Position numbers and translations under genes: made by a program | Assembly (NCBI GenBank): GCA_025677835.1 | Contig: JAIXMR010000156.1 | Span: forward strand, 1 to 36,885 | From: Sporodiniella umbellata | Lineage: Eukaryota > Mucoromycota > Mucoromycetes > Mucorales > Rhizopodaceae | Direction of reading: 5' to 3' | Length of the DNA stretch: 36,885 nucleotides | Notes under the pieces: model-generated | The model's database searches: none | The model's input: the letters and a program-made list of their open reading frames with translations, nothing else | What the model was told of the DNA's origin: nothing | In this document: one piece after another, positions 21,956-32,604 of the stretch | Layout of the letters: every line of letters begins with the position of its first letter | Position numbering within the stretch: the stretch's first letter is position 1

Positions 21956-24932
21956 ATCAAGGGTAGCTTTTCTAAATAAATAAAAAAAAAAAATCTGGTG
22001 ACAGTGCTTATAACATTAGGTATTTTAATACTCCGAAACACAGACTGTTCGCGAAAATACAAAACGTAAACCATATTCTAGATGAAAAAAACTCTCAAAA
22101 GCGATTTACACATGCGCTTTGACTCATATACCCCTTAAGTTTCATGGAAAGTGTACGTATAGAATTTAAATAGAAAGGCAAAGAACGTCTGTATAGATAC
22201 TGAGGAGTGCTTAGGTTTACGCTTTATAAACAGTCAAAATAGCATTTTGAATACAATAGCATTGTAAAATTTAAGTTGTGTTTTATACACTGTGTCTTTT
22301 GCTAAACCTTATTCGAAACATTTATGTTTTCCAATAGTACCCACCTGTTTTCTATTGTATTATGATATTATTTTTTAAAATTTAGTGTAAACTTATGTCA
22401 TCAAAATTTTTAACACTTTACCCTTGTTATATCAAGGCTACTTTAGTCCATAGCTAACTGCATCTAACTGCCGTTAACTAGTTTTTATATAAGTATACGA
22501 CTCACTTTTTTTGCAACAATTTCCATCTAACTCTAAGGCTTATTAATCGACTCTAAAAAAGCTGCAACCTATTTTGGCCAGCTCTACCTTATTTCTGCAG
22601 AGTACAGACATGGCATGTTAAACGACTACTCCTAAAATAAAGTAAAATTAAGACGATATACAACATTTACACTGAAAGCAATCCAAATTGGAGTGCGATG
22701 TCGACAAAGTGTGTTGATGCCAAAAAAAATTGCTTTCCAAACGAGTAGAGACAAAAAATGGGCAAAAGTTTTCTAATTTTTGTTGTGTCAGAGCTTTGAT
22801 CTTTTCTTTCAAACACTCTAGTAAAGATTAACGACTTTAGCATGCTTTGAAACAATGCGAGCGTACTTCAAGTATTATGGGCTTACAAGTTTTGGATAGG
22901 CTATTTGATTATACCAATAGACATGGATCCAGGATATTATGCGTTTACTGGTTGTGTAGTTAATGTGTTTTAGTTTTTGCCAAATTCCTCCTAACCTTAG
23001 ATAGTACTATCGACTTCTTTTCTATTTGTTACCAAAGGCAAAAAACACTTCTGTTACTTTTAGTGCTAAACAGGTCTTGTGCAGAATTAATTCACTCGTG
23101 ACTTACTCGTTATAACGAGGTTTTTTTTTTTCAACAACTACCAAATTCTGTCATTCAAGGAAAGACAGTGGTATTGTATTCTTTTTCTGTTGCGTCTAAA
23201 CGACAGTCTCTATAAATATTTGTCCAGATTACAGATACATTACTATAAAGACATTGTTCTATATGAAAGACTGTCTGCTTCGATTAGATGGAATAGTTTT
23301 CTTTAGTGTTTTATAGAAAAAAAAAGCATCCTTAGATAGTAAGATTCTTTGACAAATATGCGCATACATAAGATAGTGAAATATAGACATAATAAAAGTC
23401 CTCTTTGATTTGAGTGATGGAAAACGATACAAATTCAAGTTTGTATAGTAAAAAGATACAATCGCATTTTAAAAAAGGGGTTTGTGCGCAAACTGAAGGC
23501 GACGATACAGTTTAAATAGATGCAATACAAATATCCAGAAAAAAAAACACCATGAAATTTAAAATTTTACAAGCTTTTCAATATTGTGTATAAGGTTCAT
23601 TGGGATGTTTTTCTCTGGAGAAAGTTAAAAAACAAAATTTATCGTTCGTACGTTCCCAGACAGTCAAAAGCATTATAAAAGTCATTAGAGTACTAGAATA
23701 AATATTTTCTGAAAGGATTTGCAGAGCAAGACTGTAATTGGTTAAACTTATACATGTAGCTTAAGGCTGCTTTAACAGCAATTGATCTAAAAATAAAAAA
23801 AGACAACTACAGCTGATTCCTCATTTTGAAATTCTTTAAGAGCAGCTGTGCTTACAGACCAAAATGCTTTTACACTTTGCAAAATTGGTATACTTAGAAT
23901 TGTAACTGTAAAAAGCTATATATTTTTTTTTTGGATAGACAAAGAAGCTCTTAAGCGCAAAAAGTTGAGACAGCATAAAAAAATCTATACAGTTTTAAAG
24001 TATAAGTGTTTTGAGCTTCCCACTCATGGAGCATTTAGGATACTCACTTTTTAAAATTCGACTATTAAAAGAGGCATATTAAAACTTTGACTTTTATTTC
24101 CTATCTTAATAAGTAGATGGTATTGTGTCGAGTCAGTTTCGGCAGATACTAAGCATTAAAGCCATAGGAAGTTCAAGTTAGTGCTTTTATTTTAAAAGCC
24201 ATATATATATATATATATATATATATACACGAACCTGAAAACAGAATATGTATATTTGTGCATAACCTCAATTTACGGAAAACCTCCCTTTTCTTCGCTA
24301 TTACTAAGTGAACACAACTCTGGATAAAACATCAAAATTCAATAAAACTATTTGAAAAACACACATATGTAACTGCCTATAGCATATATATATATAATAT
24401 TTTTTTCATTCAGTCCCTAGTCTATACTTATGTTTCTATAGTAAATAAACTCTAAAACGCTATTACTGGAAAACGAAAAGATTAAGCTACAGCCATGCTG
24501 TGTTTTCATTGTTCTAATTTAGGGGAGCAAACAAAATAACACGACTGCACTTTAATATTTTCAAGACAAATAAAAAGACTATGTGAAATGGCATTTTCTG
24601 GTATAACATAAGTGCTGCATCTTTGTTTTGGCAAGTTTTAGATTTTAGTTGTATTTGTAAAGCAATATCGCTTATGTAAATAAAATAATTCGCCGCTTGA
24701 AGTCGAAGTTACTGCTTATCGTTTCACCCCTTTCATTTTATTGTCTAACACAAGTCGTAACGGTCGTTAGTTTACAAACTGTGAGATTAAAGCGCAAGGC
24801 TTTATTTCTCTTGGAAAAGCTCAAAAACAGCTTTTTGGTAACAATGGGGCCGGAAGCAAGATGAGCTTTATAAATCCAACTCAATAAAAGTTATATGATC
24901 TAAGTGGACAATTGCATCCCGATTGAAAGGTA
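21956..24932. other. Long AT-rich intergenic stretch
   Basis: Almost 3 kb upstream of COX10 with no gene I can support. It has frequent A/T-tracts and an (AT)n microsatellite at 24201-24227. Only short open frames are present: for example 32 codons from the ATG near 23417 (MENDTNSSLYSKKIQSHFKK) and 68 codons at 23848-24054. Composition near 24720-24930 rises in G+C toward the relic described next. The COX10 promoter must lie at the left end. Confidence 0.55.
24201..24227. repeat. (AT)n microsatellite
   Basis: Thirteen and a half uninterrupted AT units in non-coding DNA. Confidence 0.95.
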
Positions 24933-25260
24933 TCATCTGTACAAGGAGACCACATTTTTATTTTGTACAATGTTTGAAACCAAGGCAGCTCCAGAGTAGA
25001 CAAATGCCTTTCTGTAGCTACTTTTCAGTGTTTGAACTATGTTGTATGAATCCTCTGTGAATCCCTTTTTGATTAAAGACTTAGCTACCAAACCTACAGC
25101 AGTATCAGATACACCTGCTGCTCCTTTTCTTCTAAAATCACAAAGCGCTTTGATTATGCGTTTGAATATAAAGCGTTTCTAAGAGATGAACCTGGGACTC
25201 TGGCTGATGTTTGTCAGTTGCTCCTCACAGGTGCAACATTTCCAAAAGGATTTCTTTATT
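24933..25260 (-). pseudogene. Protein-like relic upstream of HMG-CoA reductase, family unknown
   Basis: The minus strand is open for 81 codons (25178-24936), between a TAG at 25179 and a TGA at 24933, and the same frame stays open upstream of the TAG. The peptide is strongly protein-like: IIKALCDFRRKGAAG, DTAVGLVAKSLIKKGFTEDS, YNIVQTLKSSYRKAFVYSGA. There is no ATG at its head. Another frame continues after it (IPFNRDAIVHLDHITFIELD), as expected after a one- or two-base shift. The only intron that would join them is 32 nt, shorter than any other in the window. I do not recognise the protein. It looks like a decayed gene or a mobile-element fragment. Confidence 0.45.
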
Positions 25261-25328
25261 TTTACAAACCCCGCTTTTTTTTTTTTTTTTTTTTTGCGTG
25301 GAGGAGGGTACACAATATTAAATTGCAC

Positions 25329-25336
25329 TATAAATA
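25329..25336 (+). promoter_or_regulatory. TATA-box-like element of the HMG-CoA reductase gene
   Basis: TATAAATA lies 67 bp before the proposed HMG-CoA reductase start codon, with a pyrimidine-rich stretch (25350-25385) between. Spacing and order fit a fungal core promoter. Confidence 0.5.
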
Positions 25337-25402
25337 CCAGAGTTCGTCTTTCAATTTTATTTTTCTTTTTCCTTCCTTTCAAATCTTTTATTTTCTCGCT
25401 CT

Positions 25403-28400
25403 ATGTCGATTATACCAAAACATAGAGGGACAACAGCATTTAGGTCGCTATCGACCATAATGGGAAAAGGCATCCATAGGGCTGCTGTGATTTCTTCACG
25501 AAATCCCATTGAGATGATTGCCACCATTTTAATCCTCTCTTCTTTTAGCTATTTTTATCTCTTCAACCTTGCCCGTACTTCAGACATATTTTCAGGTACA
25601 TCCCATCGACTTTATCCAACCACTGTTTATGCAGGCTCTCATCAGAATGAGCTGAAGCCAATCACCCGCAATACACAAGGCCTTTCTTCCAATCCAGTCA
25701 AACTTCAGTTAAAACAGATCTCTATTGCCGGCGACCTTGAATCCAACACCTTTCCTCAGTTTGAACAGATAGTTAAAACAACAGTTATTGACGATATTGT
25801 GGATTACAATTCTCTTTGCTTTCAGGCGAACGGGGAATGTTTCACTGAAACAAGTGAATCCCCTGCATCACTTGCATTAGCTTTCAATGTCTCAACTCCC
25901 GATCGCCAATACTATGCCTATCTTTTTGAAAAAAAAATGGCAGTGCTGTCAGCACCTGGAGTTGTTTCACTTGTTCATGCTAATGAAAAGCAAGATCTGC
26001 TTACTTGGTTATTTATTGTAACACAAAACACTTTTATTCGTGTTAAAGAATTGATCGAGGTAAGTCTTTTTTTTTCTAAACAAACACATACTTGGTCATT
26101 TAACTATTTTATTTTATTTTTAAGGTTGCAGACAATGTTGACATTATTGTAGTCTTAGCGGGCTATGTCATGATGATTGCCACTTTTGTTTCCCTTTATA
26201 TGAGTATGCGGTCTTTAGGCTCGCGTTACACTTTAGCCACCGCTGTCGTTTTCAATGGCTTTTTCTCGTTTATGTTTGCTTTGTTGACTGTTAATGCTTT
26301 GGGTGTTGATGTCTATCCGGTTGTTTTAGCGTAAGACTATTCAAGTTTATATATATATATATGTAAAAGCCAACAGTATTTAACTTTTATATTTTTTGTT
26401 TTTGGAAAAAAAAAAATAGTGAGGCTATTCCCTTCCTCGCTGTTACTATTGGGTTTGAGCGTCATTGCAAGTTTACGAGACGTGTCTTTCAGCTGAGCAA
26501 AGAAACACCATTGACCAAGCAAGAGATAAAGAAAACTATCATGCGTGCTGTGGACTCAGTTGGATTATCTATCGCCCGAGATGCTGCCATGGAAATTTTT
26601 GTACTCACTTTAGGCGCAAAATCTGGAATATCTGGCTTGCGCGAATTTTGTTTCCTTAGTGCCTTACTATTAGCGTACGATTTTGTCATCATGTTCACTT
26701 GGTACACCGCTGTCTTGGCATTAAAGTTGGAGGTAACCTTTATAACTATATTCACAATCTAAAACCCGACTTTAGCTTTTGAGAATTCGTGAAATTAACA
26801 GAACGACGGGTACAAAAAGCAGAGCGTCTTCTGATATCACGGGCACAGGTTACATTCGTAGAGTTGCTATTAAAGTGTTTAGTGACACAACCACAACAAA
26901 TCCAAGTATGAAGGCAGATGAACCCGTGATTGGCAAAATTAAATTATTGATGGTAAACCCCCTAGTTTAGCGAAAGTGCAGAAACTAAATGTCTGATAGA
27001 TCGTTGGTTTTGTTATTATTCATCTGTTCAAAATCTGCACCCCTTTTCAAGGCCCTATTGTTGCCGGGCCACAAGTGAGTGTAACCGAACCTGGAATTGC
27101 CAACACACTCAACCAACTCTTGAAAACCCACCGTGCATCCGACATGGGCCACCTACCCCTTCAAATTGAAGTATCACCCCCTTTGCTTTTCCAAACCGCC
27201 TCCTCGATTCATCACGGATTCGTACCTGAAAGCATCCGTCAACCTTTATATTATATTTTAGATACCTGCGCTGTCTTTATTCAACACCCTGTCATCTCTC
27301 GCTGGACTTCTCTTGCTCTTTTTGTTTCATTGTTCCTTAACACTTATCTTCTTAAAGTGGCCAAAGAGCCTACCAAAACCGTTGCAACTACGGTCCCTGT
27401 TGATACACCTGTCAATATTCCTGTGGTACATAACCACAACGAAAAGCAGGTTGTTACACAAAAGAAAAGAAAGAGTTTGGTGGGCCCTGTCCGTACACCT
27501 GAGGAATGCAAGTCTCTTCTCGCTACACCCGACCAACTCTCTGATGAGGAAGTTATTGCACTTGTTCAAAACGGCCATCTGGCTAGTTATGCTCTTGAAA
27601 AAGTTCTTGGTGATCTTGAACGCGCCGTCTGTATCCGTCGTGCACTTATTTCTCGCGCTTCAATTACAAAAACTCTTGAGCACAGTCTGTTACCTTTGCA
27701 CAACTATCACTATGACAAAGTAATGGGTGCCTGTTGCGAAAATGTGATAGGTTATATGCCTATTCCTGTTGGTGTGGCTGGGCCTATGTTGATTGACAAC
27801 GAGTCAATCCATATTCCCATGGCTACCACCGAAGGATGTTTGATCGCTTCTGCCGCCCGTGGATGTAAGGCTATCAACGCAGGAGGAGGAGCCACCACTG
27901 TGCTGACCGCTGATGGTATGACTCGTGGTCCTTGCGTAGAGTTCCCTTCGATTGTTGGTGCTGCTGCTTGCAAGCAATTTATTGAAGAAGATGGTAACGC
28001 TATTTTGACAGAAGCATTCAACTCTACTTCCCGATTTGCCCGTGTACGTAAAATGAAGGTTGCTTTGGCTGGTCGTTTGGTCTACATTCGATTTTCCACT
28101 ACTACTGGCGATGCTATGGGTATGAACATGATATCTAAGGGATGTGAAAAAGCATTGAGTGTCCTCTCTTCTCATTTCCCCGATATGCAAATCGTCTCAC
28201 TTTCCGGAAACTACTGTACAGACAAGAAGCCTGCTGCTATTAACTGGATTGAAGGACGTGGCAAGTCTGTAGTATCAGAAGCCATCATCCCCGGTACAGT
28301 TGTTGAAAAAGTTCTTAAAACAACTGTGAATGCCTTGGTTGAGTTAAATATCTCTAAAAACTTGATTGGCTCTGCAATGGCCGGCTCTGTCGGTGGTTTT

Positions 28401-28802
28401 AATGCCCATGCTGCCAACATATTAACTGCTGTTTACTTGGCTACAGGTCAGGATCCTGCTCAGAATGTTGAAAGCTCCAATTGTATTACATTGATGAAGG
28501 CTGTCAATGATGGTAAAGACTTGCATATTTCGTGTACAATGCCTAGTGTTGAAGTTGGTACAATTGGCGGCGGTACAATCTTGCCACCCCAACAATCTAT
28601 GCTGGACATGCTTGGTATTCGCGGCCCTCACCCAACTGAACCTGGAAAGAATGCTCAGAAGCTGGCAAGAATCATCTGCGCCTCAGTTATGGCCGGAGAA
28701 CTCTCTCTGTGTGCTGCTTTAGCTGCTGGTCATTTAGTAAAAGCTCATATGGCTCATAATCGTGCAGCTCCCCCTCAACCTGGCACTTGCATCAAATCTT
28801 AA
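25403..28802 (+). CDS. HMG1: HMG-CoA reductase (class I, with sterol-sensing domain)
   Basis: ER enzyme that reduces HMG-CoA to mevalonate, the committed step of sterol, carotenoid and trisporoid precursor synthesis. Exons are 25403-26059, 26125-26330, 26420-26732, 26776-26952 and 27000-28802: 3156 nt, 1051 aa. The first membrane helix is near residues 36-55 ([19 protein letters not shown]). A lumenal loop leads to the sterol-sensing domain from about residue 220 ([34 protein letters not shown]). The catalytic half has all hallmarks: [16 protein letters not shown], catalytic Glu in TTEGCL (about 729), [11 protein letters not shown] for NADPH, Lys in TDKKPAA (about 860), Asp in GQDPAQN (about 936) and His in [12 protein letters not shown] (about 1029). 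All four introns lie in the membrane part. The in-frame ATG at 25460 is a possible alternative start. Confidence 0.97.
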
Positions 28803-29024
28803 TTCTTATCTCCCTCCCCATCTTTTTGACAAAACATTTAATACATTTTCTAAACAAAAACCAAGCAAGAAAAAAAAAAATAAAAGATACATTTATAGTT
28901 AGTTATTGTAATATACATGAAGATTTTGAATGCCTTTGTTTTTTCGAATTGTTTTGTTGAGACTCAAAGCCTATAGACATTTGATACGCAACATAGACCG
29001 TAGCCTTTGAATAGATAAAAAAAA
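28803..29024. other. Convergent 3' region of HMG-CoA reductase and globin genes
   Basis: 222 bp between two stop codons. It includes an A-rich stretch (28870-28884, with AATAAA overlap) suitable for polyadenylation of the reductase mRNA, and little else. Confidence 0.5.
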
Positions 29025-29612
29025 TTAGTGGTTTTTTTTTCTCTGTGTATGAAAATAGTGTTTTGTGTCCACCTTAAGCCAAGCGTCACCTATTGTTTCT
29101 GTGTACTCTCTATCCAATCTTTTTTTTAGAGCGCTTACAAAAGCAGGGCCCACAAAATCGAAATGGTGAGGATGGATACGATAAAAGTAATGCCTCGCCC
29201 CAAGGTCTCTCATCTGCGCTGCCAACCACTCTGGATCTTCCTCTTCTACTGGTTTACTATTCATTTCCTTTATGGTTGTATTCTTTTCCTTGGTCAATGA
29301 GGGTGCTCGAGCGATAAAAGATATCATACCGGTCAGTGCTTTTGCCTGCTGGATTACATCATGAAATAAAGCCTGTACTTCAGGACACAGTTCAAATAGT
29401 GCCTCGTAAAAGGCAAGTCCAAATGCATGAGCAGGGGATATGTTCCTATCGTCTGTCGGGTGACGCATATGGGAAACTTTTTCCCAACTAAGACGGATCA
29501 AGTCAATCTGTGCTTGCGTTGGACCCTTTTCAGTATCCTTTTGAAATAGTTTTTTTAAACTATGGCTAGAAGACATTACCGATCGAATAGAATAAGGTTT
29601 CGACTGGGCCAT
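29025..29612 (-). CDS. Globin-like protein
   Basis: Single-exon gene of 195 aa with a globin fold at about residues 30-180. Visible helices are QIDLIRLSWEKVSHM (A), FGLAFYEALFELCPEVQALF (B-C, with the CD Phe region) and ALTGMISFIARAPSL (E). RDLGARHYFYRIHPHHFDFV is helix F, with the expected proximal His in GARH; ETIGDAWLKV belongs to helix H. The layout resembles fungal single-domain or flavohemoglobin-type globins, but there is no reductase domain. The N-terminus is Ser/Lys-rich; the C-terminus is short and basic (HTQRKKNH). The role (NO or oxygen handling, or sensing) cannot be told. I chose the ATG at 29612, directly after a T-tract (A-tract in the mRNA leader). It lies downstream of the methyltransferase, 102 bp away on the same strand. 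Confidence 0.85.
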   Translation of the reverse strand: MAQSKPYSIRSVMSSSHSLKKLFQKDTEKGPTQAQIDLIRLSWEKVSHMRHPTDDRNISPAHAFGLAFYEALFELCPEVQALFHDVIQQAKALTGMISFIARAPSLTKEKNTTIKEMNSKPVEEEDPEWLAAQMRDLGARHYFYRIHPHHFDFVGPAFVSALKKRLDREYTETIGDAWLKVDTKHYFHTQRKKNH

Positions 29613-29714
29613 TTTTTCTTTTTTTTTTTTTTTTTTTTTTGGAAAAGAGAAGAAAGAATGAAAAAGGAAAAGAGAAAAAGAAGGTTTTCTTAATTCATTT
29701 GTGTACATTATTTA

Positions 29715-31290
29715 CTATAGAAGGGGGGGACATAAAGTCCAATCAGCGTTGTTTGTATAATTATCAGGTTTTTTCGCCCAAGCAGCGTGCGTGTTTGTGA
29801 AAGGTTTGAATTCTTCACTTTCCACTAAAAAATCGCGCCACCGGTCTTTATATTCATCCACAGACAGGCCTATCATTCTGCTTAATAGAGGACTCGTCGA
29901 CTCTGCAAAGCCTTCCAAGTTGTGTTTCCATAGAATGCCAAGGTCCAGCCCCCACTCTCCCAACGGAATAGAGACCGATTTGGTAGCAACATCCACAAGC
30001 CCCGCCGCTTTTAGTAAGTCTTCAAGATAAATAGCCATTCTTGGCTCATAATTTAGTTTTCGTGTTGCTTCAATCACTGTATAACTGTAAATAAAAAAAA
30101 AAAAAAAATTGTAACACCAGATAGCTTACGTTCAGACTCGAGTTGTTTGCCTTGAGGGCCTAAATCGTGTGTCGAGTGATCGATTTCCAACAACTCAATG
30201 TACCCTCCTGGCTTAGTGACACGTATCATTTCAAGTAGAATGCTTTTCCAATGCTCTTTGGTGAGAGAGGCAGTAGACAATCTTTGTTTAACAACGTCAA
30301 AATGATTGTCTGGAAATGGCAATTTTTCCATTTTTACATTGATTTGGTGAAACTCAAGGTTTTTTAATAGGGTTCTTACGGATGGTACAGAACTGTCAAT
30401 TTCTTTGTATTGTTGGTCTTCGAGTGACACGCTGGTGGTCGTTGAACCACTTAAGAGGCTTTCGGTAAATGAATCTAATAAGGGCGCTGCCTGGGTTTGC
30501 AGTTTCAAAGAAAGGTCTGGATGAATAGGCGTGAATCCCAAATGGGTAGATGTCTGCGTAGAGATATGTATAGACGAATCCAGAAGCTCCTCTTCCTTTT
30601 CAAAGTCCACAGGCAGTAAGTCGCAGACATCCACAGCCACAAATTGAGATTGTCGGTAATCCAGCGCCAAGTCGATCATATGATGTCCTATCTTTTCAAA
30701 TATGTAAGAGCGCAGTTATACCAAAAGATGATTATACAAAAACATAAGTATATTTATTTACCCACATCCCTGGTCCACACCTACAAAACTTTAGTCATCA
30801 TGTCAAAAAAAAAAAAAAAAAAGGGGAGATGCTTACCCTACACTTAACACTTGAATGCCTTGCTCCAATTGATGCTGGACTGGAGCTACAATATCGCTAT
30901 ATACGTGACATGTTAAGCAACTCTTGTAACTTTACTCATCCTTTCATACCCTCCATAAACCCAACGTAATATGAATGATTGAACTCTTGCTCTATCCAAT
31001 TCAATAGAATCGTTAGGCAAAATTCCATGTGATTCATGGTTCATATAGCGTCTTCCCTTTAGCCATTGAAAAGCCCCGCGCGGACCAGAGTCAGGAACTT
31101 CCTCTTTTTTCTCAAACTTTGGTAGGACATGTGGAAACAAAAACTTGTCTCCAGGTGGTTGCTCTTTGGACGACACAGACGCTTTTTTTTTTAATTTCAC
31201 TTGTTTTTTTTGTGTGAGGGGTCGTAAATGTTTGGGTAGCGTTTGCTGATGCGAAAATCTACTTTTCATCTCAGATTGACTATTCCCCAT
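29715..31290 (-). CDS. SAM-dependent methyltransferase, 5 exons with a 19-nt microexon
   Basis: Class I methyltransferase of the type common in filamentous fungi (UMTA/LaeA-like Rossmann enzymes). Exons are 31290-30950, 30896-30837, 30780-30762, 30691-30130 and 30076-29715: 1344 nt, 447 aa. The N-terminus starts MGNSQSEMKSRF, which could be a myristoylation site (Gly2), followed by a basic low-complexity region. The fold starts at VQHQLEQGIQVLSVG. Motif I (GCGPGMW) comes from a 19-nt exon, and the next exon opens IGHHMIDLALDYRQSQFVAV. KLPFPDNHFDVVKQRL is motif II and EMIRVTKPGGYIELLEID motif III. A Ser/Thr-rich insertion of about 75 residues sits between the second strand and motif II. The C-terminal SVDEYKDRWRDFLVE is a conserved tail. 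The substrate is unknown. Omitting the microexon destroys motif I. Confidence 0.88.
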
Positions 31291-32007
31291 ATTTTTTTTT
31301 TAGCAAAAAGGAATTGAAAGAAAGAAGAGCTAAAGTATAATGGCCTCCATTGTAATCAAAATTGTAGTATAATTTGATTTGGTCGGTCGGTGAAAAAACT
31401 GTCGGTTTTTAGCAAATAGTGGTTGCACAGCTTAACACGTTACAAGATTGTTGATAAGGTTCTCAGACTCTTATTTTCAATGAAAAAAAAAAAAAAAGAA
31501 GGCTGTGTCTTTGGCTTTTGTTCGAGTCTAAATGAAAATTCATTTAGATTAAAGAAATATTACTTTTTGTTTGATCCTCCCCTCCCTTTTTTTTTTTACA
31601 CATGGCTTTGACTTGCTTTAAACTGAATATTCAGTACCACGTTTGTTTTTGAACGCCCTTGTATTTCGGTTTTTCTCTTGTTTATCTTAGGTCAGACGTT
31701 TTGCTTTTGCTTTCTAGATACAAACTGAAAGAAGCTGGGTCTTTTCTTTAATGTGTTTCATACACAACGGAACGACTTGAATTTTTTTGGTTGTAAATAG
31801 CGATAGATAGGACTCACTATAGAAATGAAACAGTTATATATAAATCAAACCTATAAAACCCAAGCTTAATAAATTAAACATTTGCATTAGTACGCAAATT
31901 TAAATCCGTAGGAACAAAAGGTACAGCATTATAGAGCAATAACAAATGAAATGTTCTATCGCCTTCTATATACCAAACTGAGGTTATAAAGACCTGACTA
32001 TTTAAAC

Positions 32008-32030
32008 ATATATATATATATATATATATA
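32008..32030. repeat. (AT)n microsatellite
   Basis: Eleven uninterrupted TA units plus one base, directly downstream (on the minus strand) of the short ORF fragment at 32047-32188. Confidence 0.95.
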
Positions 32031-32046
32031 AAGCGCCTAACTTTAT

Positions 32047-32188
32047 CTATACAGCAGCCGTATAGTCTTGGGCTATAGATTTCCCAATTGTTTTTTCTGA
32101 CAACTCTTTTTCAACCTATGGTATATTTGACAGCTTGTGCTACATTTCTTTTAATCGCGCTGACTACCTCAAAGTTATTTAAAGACAT
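32047..32188 (-). pseudogene. Short fragment resembling CENP-S/MHF1 N-terminus
   Basis: An ATG in good context (CCAAAATG) at 32188 opens MSLNNFEVVSAIKRNVAQAV followed by KYTIG and a stop at 32111. One base off, the next frame reads VEKELSEKTIGKSIAQDYTA and stops at 32047. Joined, the two look like the first helices of the histone-fold protein CENP-S/MHF1 (compare the AVxYTVG motif of that family). The remaining helices are absent, because the (AT)n tract follows. An intron from 32164 (GTAGTC) could also link MSLNNFE to VEKELSEK. The identification is tentative: a truncated relic, or a chance resemblance. Confidence 0.25.
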
Positions 32189-32604
32189 TTTGGCTGAGCT
32201 AAAAATACAGAAACAAAAACAAAAAGTGGTGCAGCTATAGTTTATGAATTTTTTTGACTTGACCAAAAAAAGCCTTATTCTGATTGATAAAGGCAACAAG
32301 CTCATTGGATACTATGGTTCTGTATTTACAGAGAATTTGTAAATTGGATATACATTAATATATTGTGAGGGTGTTGCTGTCCGAGGCGCATTTTCTTTCT
32401 CGTAAAATCTATATCCTTTCTCAAACAAAAGCGCCTCTATTCTACAGGTGATGAAAAGAAATAACGTGTATAATCAATTCGGTCTATGTTACACTATTCA
32501 CTGAGCCGAAGCCATCGAATTTTTTTTTAAAAAAAAAAGCAAGATTGTTTATTTGTACGAATAGATAAGCTGTTTTGAAATATAGTGTACACTTTTTTTT
32601 TCTT

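Larger units (their letters stand above)
31291..32604. other. Intergenic between methyltransferase and derlin
   Basis: 1.3 kb of AT-rich sequence. The left part should hold the methyltransferase promoter. An (AT)n tract lies at 32008-32030 and a short possible histone-fold relic at 32047-32188. There is a T/A palindrome near 32520-32538. No intact gene was seen. Confidence 0.55.

Noticed and set aside
25179..25460. Phe-rich plus-strand and Lys-rich minus-strand frames across the T-tract near 25277
   Set aside because: The residues come from the homopolymer; the plus frames overlap the HMG-CoA reductase leader and start.
27313..28631. Several open frames of 60-136 codons antisense or out of frame within HMG-CoA reductase
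   Set aside because: They are shadows of a long, highly conserved coding exon with all catalytic motifs in one frame.
25403..31290. HMG-CoA reductase, globin and methyltransferase considered as a biosynthetic gene cluster
   Set aside because: There is no terpene cyclase, P450, transporter or regulator nearby, and the neighbours are a derlin and an NTF2-like protein; proximity alone is not evidence.
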